Positions 6,086 to 11,281 of a stretch of 11,281 nt of DNA are shown in pieces. The first letter of the stretch is position 1. Every line of letters begins with the position of its first letter. Source of the DNA: Kiritimatiellia bacterium (GTDB lineage Bacteria; Verrucomicrobiota; Kiritimatiellia; RFP12; UBA3636); assembly GCA_016295275.1 (NCBI GenBank), contig JAEDLN010000055.1, positions 1 to 11,281 on the forward strand, in the 5' to 3' direction. Below the pieces are notes generated by a model, which saw only the letters and a program-made list of their open reading frames with translations, did not search any database and had not been told where the DNA came from. The translations under genes and the position numbers were made by a program.

Positions 6086-6107
6086 GTAGAGAACACTTGT
6101 CTTCTAC
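6086..6107. other. Short inverted repeat at the exporter/precursor junction
   Basis: GTAGA (6086-6090) and TCTAC (6103-6107) flank a 12-nt loop and overlap the exporter stop codon. The stem is only 5 bp. It could mark an RNA processing site separating exporter and precursor messages, or be chance. Confidence 0.3.
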
Positions 6108-7765
6108 ACCATGATATACGAATCGTTTTCCGGTATCTGACAAGAAATCTTCACATCGCTGAGTTTATCCAGCTCGGCATCGTGTCCGGCGAGGAGGATG
6201 AGCCGGCCGGGACGAAGCGTATGGATCAGTCCGGCGATGGACTTGCGCGCGTTGGCATCGAGATGGTTGGTAGCCTCGTCGAAAATCAGGATTTGCGGGT
6301 TGCGGATAATGGCGCGTGCGATGGCGAGCCGTTGGCGTTCGCCGCCGGAAAGCGTACGGAAGAAATTGCCGACGATCGTATCGAGACCTTGCGGCAGGCG
6401 TTTGACGACATCGTCGAAGCCGCTGCGTTCGAGGGCTCGTTGAAGGTCGTCCGGCGTGAATTTCGGATCGCGCAGGGTAATGTTTTCCCGGATTGTTCCG
6501 GTAACGAGGAGACTGTCTTGAAAGACGACGCCGATGCGTTGGCGAAAGAGCGGACGATTGATCCGATCGAGCGGGATGCCGTTGAACCGCACGGCGCCCG
6601 ATTGCGGCTCCATGGCACCGACAGCCAGTTTGAGAAGCGTTGATTTTCCGGCGCCGTTGGCGCCAAAAAGACCGACAATGCTACCGGGGCGGAAGGTTGC
6701 GGAAAAATCGCGGACGACAGGATGATCCGGCGTGCGCGGATAGGCGAACGTGACATGGTCGAAGGCGAGCGTTTCGAGAGGCGCGAGGGGATCTTGCACC
6801 GGTTTGGGCGGAGGGTATCGGAACACTTCGCCGAGCGAGTCGGCGGCCTCGCGAAGGGCGGCAAGTTCGGGCAGCAGCGCGATGACGCCTTGGATGGATT
6901 GGAGAGCCGCAAGGAAGAGCATTTGATAGAGAACGACATCGCCGACGGGGATTGCGCCCTTGGCGGCAAGCGAGCCGGCGATTCCGAGGACGGCGATCTG
7001 ACCGGCTACGAGGAGAAATCCGAGAAGGAAGCCGAAGCGGATGGTCAGGGCATCGCTTTCGCTGTTGCCGTCTTTCAGTTTTTCCAGGGCGTTTTGCGGA
7101 GCATCGGCAAAGCGTTGTTCGGCATCGAGCGTTCGCAGCAACGGCAGGGTTGTCAGGAAGTCGATGAGCGAGTTGAAGGAAGCGTCTCCCTGGGCGCGGA
7201 CGCGGTGCGAGTTGGCGGCAAAGCGTTGTGCAAAAGGGACGAATAGGAGGAGAACGAGCGGAAAGAAGACGATAAAGCCAATGCCGAGGAGGGAGGAGCG
7301 GGATTGCAAGGCGAAGCCAGCCGCCAGCATCATTGTCACAGCCTGAAGGGCGCGTGGATAGAGTCCGCGGACGAATCCTCCGATGGCATAGGTATCGCGC
7401 GTCAGTTTGGCGATGACTTCACCGTCCGGGAGGGCGGCGAGTCTTCCCGGGGAAAAGTTCATGATCGTATCCAGGACGCGAAACTGCAGATCGGTCTCGA
7501 TTCTGCGGGAACGGGCGCAAATATAGCGTTCCAGCAGCGGCGTCAGCAAGGCTTTGACGAGCAACAGGGCGGACAGAACGAGAAACGGCGTTTGGAACGG
7601 CCGGCCGTATGCGAGCGCATCGATAAGCCGTCCGGTTGCGAACGGAATGGCGACACCGATCAACGTCACGCCAAGCAGGAAGGGTGAGTAGACGAAGAGG
7701 ATGGCCGGGAACGAAGCAATCGTCGACAGAACAAATCTACAGCCTTGAAAATGATTCTTTTTCAT
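6104..7765 (-). CDS. ABC exporter (fused permease-ATPase) of the graspetide cluster
   Basis: A 553-residue half-transporter of the ABC type I exporter class, probably exporting the cross-linked peptide across the inner membrane as a homodimer. The permease domain (about 1-310) has hydrophobic segments near 14-40, 60-78, 140-177 and 245-290. The ATPase domain (about 333-545) is complete: Walker A GANGAGKST (368-376), Q-loop Gln416 (VVFQD), signature LSGGE (472-476), Walker B ILIFDEA (492-498) and H-loop His528. There is no N-terminal C39 peptidase domain, so leader removal must be done by another protease, matching the lack of a double-Gly site in the precursor. No Shine-Dalgarno site is visible, and the candidate -10 lies only 7 nt before the ATG, suggesting a leaderless message. 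It is the first gene of the cluster, 53 nt before the precursor. Confidence 0.93.
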   Translation of the reverse strand: MKKNHFQGCRFVLSTIASFPAILFVYSPFLLGVTLIGVAIPFATGRLIDALAYGRPFQTPFLVLSALLLVKALLTPLLERYICARSRRIETDLQFRVLDTIMNFSPGRLAALPDGEVIAKLTRDTYAIGGFVRGLYPRALQAVTMMLAAGFALQSRSSLLGIGFIVFFPLVLLLFVPFAQRFAANSHRVRAQGDASFNSLIDFLTTLPLLRTLDAEQRFADAPQNALEKLKDGNSESDALTIRFGFLLGFLLVAGQIAVLGIAGSLAAKGAIPVGDVVLYQMLFLAALQSIQGVIALLPELAALREAADSLGEVFRYPPPKPVQDPLAPLETLAFDHVTFAYPRTPDHPVVRDFSATFRPGSIVGLFGANGAGKSTLLKLAVGAMEPQSGAVRFNGIPLDRINRPLFRQRIGVVFQDSLLVTGTIRENITLRDPKFTPDDLQRALERSGFDDVVKRLPQGLDTIVGNFFRTLSGGERQRLAIARAIIRNPQILIFDEATNHLDANARKSIAGLIHTLRPGRLILLAGHDAELDKLSDVKISCQIPENDSYIMV

Positions 7766-7772
7766 GTATTCG

Positions 7773-7803
7773 AGTATACGATTCCCAATTGCGAATCTGA
7801 CAA
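7773..7803 (-). promoter_or_regulatory. Candidate promoter of the graspetide cluster
   Basis: On the minus strand, TTGTCA (7798-7803) and TATACT (7773-7778) are separated by 19 nt, longer than ideal. Transcription would start around 7766, at or next to the exporter ATG (7765), which lacks a ribosome binding site. It overlaps the divergent promoter at 7789-7816. Confidence 0.5.
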
Positions 7804-7816
7804 CTTTTGGTATGAT
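7789..7816 (+). promoter_or_regulatory. Candidate promoter of the kinase/sigma operon
   Basis: TTGCGA (7789-7794), a 16-nt spacer and TATGAT (7811-7816) resemble a housekeeping sigma70 promoter. Transcription would start at about 7823, just upstream of kinase start codons at 7827 and 7839, arguing against a start at 7764 or 7812-7815. It overlaps the cluster promoter, so the two could compete or share a regulator. Confidence 0.5.
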
Positions 7817-7838
7817 GGCTCACCTAATGAAGAGCCAA

Positions 7839-8903
7839 ATGAATACGAATTTTCAACCGGAAACATGCGGAATCTGGACGCTCAGGCGAGAAATCGGCCG
7901 GGGAGCGTACGGCGTTGTCTATTTGGCGGAAGGGACGGATGGCGAACAAGTGGCCGTAAAGGTTTGCCGGCGTGCGGATATCGGGGAAGAAGGGTATGCT
8001 CGCGAGCTTCGCGGGGCGAAACTTTTCCGGTTGATTCCGCCGCAGGAAGGGCTTGTCCGCATGCGGGATCTCGTGGAAACGGATTGGGGTTTTTACACGG
8101 TCTTGGAGTTAGCGGACAATGAATTCGACGATGCTTTTCTGCAGTCGCCGGACAATTATCGTCCGAAGACGCTCGCCCGTGTCATTGCGGGCGAAAAAGC
8201 GCTTCCGTTCGTGGAGTGCGTAAAGCTTGCCCTTTCGCTGGCAAGCGGACTTGCGATTCTTCAGCGGCACCATCTTCTGCATCGCGATATCAAGCCCGGG
8301 AATATCCTTTATGTCGGCGGGCGTCCGGTTTTGTCCGATCCGGGGTTGCTCGTGGAAGAGGAGGAAGCCAGTTCGCTTGTCGGTACGAAGGGATATGTTC
8401 CGCCGGAGGCATTCACGGCTGCCGCCAGCGACATCTACAGTCTGGGTCTCACGCTGAAGGCCGCGAGTTTCGGGCGGCAGATCGAAGAGTTGGACAGGGG
8501 ACCATCGCAGGAGGCCGATACGGGGGCGCCCCTTTTCCCCGTTTGGTGGCGAATCCTCAATAAGGCGACGAATCCCGATGTCTCCCTTCGCTATCGTTCG
8601 GCCAAGGCGATGCTTAAGGATTTGCATCGCTTGCGTCTGAAAATGATTTTGCAAGCGAGGACCTTTGGATTGCCGCGCTATGCGTGGTTTTTCATCGTTG
8701 CGGCGATGGCGGCGGCAATCGTCGTTGCCTTTCGAGTCAAATCGGAAGCGGACGCTTTGCAGGAGCGGTGGCAGGCGGAGGATGCATCGAGAAAACAAGC
8801 GGTGGAGGAGGCGCAGAAGACCGTCGAGACGGTAAACCAGGCGTTCAAGAGCATATCTCTGGACATCCTGCGCGATCTTCCCAATCAAGAAAAGCAACCA
8901 TGA
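7839..8903 (+). CDS. Membrane-anchored Ser/Thr protein kinase (Hanks type)
   Basis: A 354-residue eukaryotic-like kinase, likely sensing a signal and phosphorylating its partner sigma factor or other proteins. Visible motifs: Gly-rich loop GRGAYGVV (20-27), Lys41 in VAVK, Glu56 as candidate helix-C Glu, HRDIKPGN with Asp150 and Asn155, DPG instead of DFG (167-169), PPE (188-190) and Asp198. All catalytic residues are present, so it should be active. A membrane helix lies at about 281-298, followed by a charged helical tail (about 302-340) with heptad-like character, probably periplasmic. The start at 7839 is preferred because GAAGAG lies about 6 nt upstream and the promoter ends just before; 7827 (four residues longer) is possible. 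Its stop overlaps the sigma factor ATG, indicating translational coupling. Confidence 0.88.
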   Translation: MNTNFQPETCGIWTLRREIGRGAYGVVYLAEGTDGEQVAVKVCRRADIGEEGYARELRGAKLFRLIPPQEGLVRMRDLVETDWGFYTVLELADNEFDDAFLQSPDNYRPKTLARVIAGEKALPFVECVKLALSLASGLAILQRHHLLHRDIKPGNILYVGGRPVLSDPGLLVEEEEASSLVGTKGYVPPEAFTAAASDIYSLGLTLKAASFGRQIEELDRGPSQEADTGAPLFPVWWRILNKATNPDVSLRYRSAKAMLKDLHRLRLKMILQARTFGLPRYAWFFIVAAMAAAIVVAFRVKSEADALQERWQAEDASRKQAVEEAQKTVETVNQAFKSISLDILRDLPNQEKQP

Positions 8904-9508
8904 ATTATCGATACTTCAACGAGGCAACGCGAACCAGTGTGCTGAAGGCGGTTTCGGATGTCGGGAATGCGGCCGCATGGCAACGGTTCTTTGACCTTTA
9001 TGCCGGATATGTCTTTGCCATTGCCCGAAAGAAGGGGCTGACGGACATGGATGCGGACGATGTTGTCCAGCTCGTGTTCGCCGATCTCGTGCGGATTCTT
9101 CCGGAATTTTCCTACGATCGCACAAAGGGTCGTTTTCGTTCGTATCTGACCGGACTTGTCAATTGGCGTGTTATGGACAAGCTACGGAGCAACAAGCGCG
9201 ACAGCGAACAACTTGATGCGTATAAAACGGAGGCAAAAGTCCAGTCGACCGTCGACAGTGACTTTGCCGAACGCCAATGGCACGCGGCGGCGCTGGATGA
9301 GGCGCTTCGCCGAATCAAACCGGAAGTACGACCCGAACACTATGCGGCGTTTTATGCCAGTACGATCGAAGGGCAAGATGTGGAGACGGTCATGCAGCTC
9401 TACAATCTTTCCCGCGACAATCTCTATCAGATTCGAAAGCGATTGACTGCCAAAGTGAAGCAAAAGGTTACGGAAGTATTGGCGGAGATGGAATCCCCCA
9501 CCCTCTAA
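8900..9508 (+). CDS. ECF-type RNA polymerase sigma factor
   Basis: A 202-residue sigma70-family protein with regions 2 and 4 only. Region 2 spans about 27-95 and contains the core-binding helix DADDVVQLVFADL (51-63) and the promoter-melting part around GRFRSYLTGLVNWRVMDKL. Region 4 spans about 130-190 with a helix-turn-helix around NLSRDNLYQIRKRL (169-182) for -35 recognition. Its start overlaps the kinase stop (ATGA), and no anti-sigma factor gene is adjacent. In Planctomycetes and Verrucomicrobia, sigma factors next to Ser/Thr kinases are thought to be controlled by phosphorylation rather than an anti-sigma factor. Target genes are unknown; the divergent graspetide cluster is a natural candidate, though its apparent promoter looks sigma70-like. 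The C-terminus stops immediately before a repeat island. Confidence 0.9.
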   Translation: MNYRYFNEATRTSVLKAVSDVGNAAAWQRFFDLYAGYVFAIARKKGLTDMDADDVVQLVFADLVRILPEFSYDRTKGRFRSYLTGLVNWRVMDKLRSNKRDSEQLDAYKTEAKVQSTVDSDFAERQWHAAALDEALRRIKPEVRPEHYAAFYASTIEGQDVETVMQLYNLSRDNLYQIRKRLTAKVKQKVTEVLAEMESPTL

Positions 9509-9527
9509 GGTAGCGAGCGGTCACGGG

Positions 9528-9542
9528 GTGGCGAGCCGCCAC
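9528..9542. repeat. Hairpin repeat GTGGCG-AGC-CGCCAC
   Basis: A perfect 6-bp stem with a 3-nt loop, about 20 nt after the sigma factor stop, followed by GGGCGATG as in the copy at 9705. Confidence 0.75.
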
Positions 9543-9696
9543 GGGCGATGAATGGCACGGGCGGCGCGGCGGTGTGCACGCGGGTGTGGGCGGAGGAGGG
9601 CGCCATCGATGGCGCCCCACAATCGAAGCGTAGCGGGGGGGGAATTTTTAACACAAAGGGCACAAAGACCGGGAGTCCCGGCAGCCAGTTGTGAGC

Positions 9697-9746
9697 CACC
9701 GCGGGTGGCGAGCCGCCACGGGCGATGTGCGTGTGTAATGGCGGCG
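9697..9746 (+). repeat. Long hairpin-containing repeat, copy 1
   Basis: This unit starts CACCGCGGGTGGCG and ends AATGGCGGCG, with the hairpin at 9705-9719. It aligns with 9938-9986 with a few substitutions and one indel. Confidence 0.75.
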
Positions 9747-9937
9747 TGTCACGCGTGGGTAATGCGCGGGCGATAAATGCCATGGGAATGGCAAGTAGCA
9801 CACGCTGAGAGTTTTGCCGGGGGCGTCTCCGTGCGCTCTCTATAGCCGCGCAGGGCGCGGCGTCGGGTCACCCCCGGCGTCCCGGAACGGGGCGCACCGC
9901 CACGTCAAGTGGCAATGGCGCGGGGGAGCAAGCCGCG

Positions 9938-9986
9938 CACCGCGGTGGCGAACCGCCACGGGCAATGAGCGTGCGTGATGGCGGCG
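9938..9986 (+). repeat. Long hairpin-containing repeat, copy 2
   Basis: This unit starts CACCGCGGTGGCG and ends GATGGCGGCG. The loop of the hairpin (9945-9959) changed from AGC to AAC while the stem stayed perfect, hinting that the fold rather than the sequence is kept. Confidence 0.75.
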
Positions 9987-10058
9987 CACCATGAAATCGC
10001 AATGGGGAAACGGACGATTCCAACCGGGTGCGAGCGGTTCGCAAACGGGGGGACGATA

Positions 10059-10087
10059 TTGCGGCGGTGCGTGAAAAATGGGATACT
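10059..10087 (+). promoter_or_regulatory. Candidate promoter of the iron-sulfur protein gene
   Basis: TTGCGG (10059-10064), a 17-nt spacer and GATACT (10082-10087) sit 50 nt before the ATG. The -35 resembles that of the kinase promoter (TTGCGA). This is a match by eye only. Confidence 0.45.
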
Positions 10088-10136
10088 TTTTACGAAAAAT
10101 CCATGCCGATCTATTTTCCGAGGAGTCTGTCTTTCC

Positions 10137-11281
10137 ATGAAAAAAAACAAACGGCACTTTTTAACGGTTCGAATCTCGATTGCCGCCGTTTCCCTGTTGC
10201 TGACGGTATTGGCGTTTCTCGGATACGGGGTGGCGGCATCGTACGAACACATTCAGTTCGGACCTGCGTTGTTGCGCGGAATGGCCGGTGGCGGACTTGT
10301 CGTCGTTCTGGGAATCTTGCTGGCTACGTTTGCGGCGGGGCGTTTCTATTGTGCGGTGATCTGTCCGCTCGGCATTTTGCAGGATTTGGCCGGTTGGCTT
10401 TCGCGTCGGAAGACGGCGCAGGCACCGAATCTGCCGTGGTTGCGGTATGGGACGGCGGGGGTTGTCTACGGCATGCTAGCCTGCGGCTGGGCGATTGGCT
10501 TTTGGGTGTTGGATCCCTATTCGTTGACCGGGCGCGCCTTTCGCCTCGTTTCCTCTGTCGGGCTGTTGCCGGCGGTGTTGATTTTGGCGATGGCGGTTTG
10601 GAAGAAACGGCTGTTTTGCACGACACTCTGCCCGATCGGAACCTTGCTGGGTCTGGTGGCGAAGAGGGGTATTTTCCGGCTGGGCATTTCTTCGGATTGC
10701 GTGACATGCGGACATTGTGCGCGGCATTGTCCGACCGGGTGCATCGATTTGGCGGAGAAGCGGATCGACAACGAGCGGTGCATCCGGTGCATGGATTGTG
10801 CAGACGGTTGTCCGCGGCATTGCATCCGGCTCGGGCGTGCCGGCGCACGCGAGCGGAAGCAGTCGGCGCAAGCGTCCTTCGATGCGTCCCGCCGTCGGTT
10901 TTTGCAGCAAAGCGGGGTTTTGCTGGCTGGGGGAGCGATTGGCCTTGGAATCGGGCGTTTTTGCCGTGCTGGCGCAGCGTCGGAAAAGAAGCCGGGCGTC
11001 ATTCTGCCGCCCGGAGCGGGGGACGCGGATCGGCTTGCATTGCGTTGTACGGCGTGTCAGCTTTGCGTTGCAAATTGTCCATCGGGCATCATCGTATCGT
11101 CGGGAGGGCCGGTCTCGCTCGATTTGTCGCGCGGGTCGTGCCGGTACGGCTGTGCGACATGCGGTCGGGTTTGTCCGACGGGAGCATTGACGCCGTTGAC
11201 GCTAGAGCTGAAGCGGCGCACAAAAATTGCGGAAGTATCCTTTCAGCCCCAATCATGCATTGTTTTCCAGAATATGGTATC
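10137..11281 (+). CDS. NapH-like membrane 4Fe-4S ferredoxin protein (partial, runs off right edge)
   Basis: An open frame of 381 codons reaching the window end without a stop. The N-terminus (MKKNKRHFLT) leads into a polytopic membrane part with helices near 11-33, 45-68, 105-125 and 137-155. Two NapH/MauN-type motifs follow membrane helices: FYCAVICPLG (70-79) and LFCTTLCPIG (159-168). Two ferredoxin 4Fe-4S motifs follow: CVTCGHCARHCP (188-199) and CIRCMDCADGCP (215-226). A twin-arginine-like sequence SRRRFLQQSG plus hydrophobic stretch lies at 251-273, then further Cys clusters: CTACQLCVANCP (304-315) and CRYGCATCGRVCP (335-347). Role: probably electron transfer between the quinone pool and a periplasmic or cytoplasmic reductase; the partner is not in view. 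GAGGAG lies about 11 nt before the ATG, slightly far but usable. The composite layout resembles 4Fe-4S proteins of Bacteroidota and related phyla. Confidence 0.88.
   Translation, partial: MKKNKRHFLTVRISIAAVSLLLTVLAFLGYGVAASYEHIQFGPALLRGMAGGGLVVVLGILLATFAAGRFYCAVICPLGILQDLAGWLSRRKTAQAPNLPWLRYGTAGVVYGMLACGWAIGFWVLDPYSLTGRAFRLVSSVGLLPAVLILAMAVWKKRLFCTTLCPIGTLLGLVAKRGIFRLGISSDCVTCGHCARHCPTGCIDLAEKRIDNERCIRCMDCADGCPRHCIRLGRAGARERKQSAQASFDASRRRFLQQSGVLLAGGAIGLGIGRFCRAGAASEKKPGVILPPGAGDADRLALRCTACQLCVANCPSGIIVSSGGPVSLDLSRGSCRYGCATCGRVCPTGALTPLTLELKRRTKIAEVSFQPQSCIVFQNMV

Larger units (their letters stand above)
9509..10058. repeat. GC-rich repeat island downstream of the sigma factor gene
   Basis: About 550 nt without a credible gene; open frames are Arg/Pro/Ala-rich repeat products. 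It contains three perfect hairpins GTGGCG-AnC-CGCCAC (9528-9542, 9705-9719, 9945-9959), one CCGGG/CCCGG hairpin (9669-9681), a roughly 50-nt long repeat in two copies (9697-9746 and 9938-9986), and an A-rich stretch (9645-9668) before the CCGGG hairpin. It begins at the sigma factor stop codon. No transposase or terminal inverted repeats are seen. Confidence 0.75.

Noticed and set aside
7764..7838. Longer kinase start at 7764
   Set aside because: It would begin upstream of the best promoter candidate, overlap the exporter start, and add residues without similarity to a kinase N-terminus.
9509..9986. CRISPR array or insertion sequence
   Set aside because: The repeats are irregularly spaced, palindromic and of differing lengths; there are no uniform spacers, cas genes, transposase or terminal inverted repeats.
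10717..11190. Plus-strand open frame of 157 codons and minus-strand frames at 10324-11002
   Set aside because: They are out-of-frame or antisense shadows of the iron-sulfur protein, whose frame runs open from 10137 to the window end with regular Cys motifs.

Overview
The window comes from a moderately GC-rich bacterium, most likely of the PVC superphylum (Verrucomicrobiota or a close relative). The main hint is a membrane Ser/Thr kinase gene overlapping an ECF sigma factor gene, an arrangement known mainly from Planctomycetes and Verrucomicrobia. Sparse Shine-Dalgarno sites and GC-rich dispersed repeats between operons fit but do not prove it. This is inference; no rRNA or universal marker is present.

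Layout, left to right. (1) 1-139: GC-rich dispersed repeat. (2) 140-1711, minus: secreted HtrA/Deg-like serine protease with one PDZ domain and a further C-terminal domain. (3) 1712-2205: repeat island without a gene. (4) 2206-4576, minus: four closely spaced genes, transcribed in the order 57 aa, 102 aa, 238 aa, 363 aa, all small membrane or exported proteins of unknown function. Their gene junctions arose by a segmental duplication that copied the end of one gene together with the signal peptide of the next. (5) 4577-4893: intergenic, with a possible promoter beside an (AC)6 tract. (6) 4894-7765, minus: a compact three-gene cluster: ABC exporter, a 44-residue precursor peptide at 5916-6050, and an MvdD-type ATP-grasp ligase. 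This reads as a complete graspetide (omega-ester/amide-linked RiPP) pathway: the peptide is made, cross-linked by the ligase between Thr/Ser hydroxyls and Asp side chains, and exported. (7) 7766-7838: short divergent promoter region. (8) 7839-9508, plus: Ser/Thr kinase with a C-terminal membrane anchor, translationally coupled (ATGA overlap) to an ECF sigma factor. (9) 9509-10136: second gene-free repeat island, ending in a promoter. (10) 10137-11281, plus: NapH-like polytopic membrane protein fused to several 4Fe-4S ferredoxin motifs, cut by the right edge.

The highlight is the graspetide cluster. The precursor is too short for ordinary ORF calling, lacks the microviridin PFFxRFL-type leader motif, and has a core unlike the textbook graspetides I know. 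A hairpin between precursor and ligase genes could set a high precursor-to-enzyme ratio. The divergent kinase/sigma pair, which shares the same short promoter region, is a candidate regulator of the cluster.
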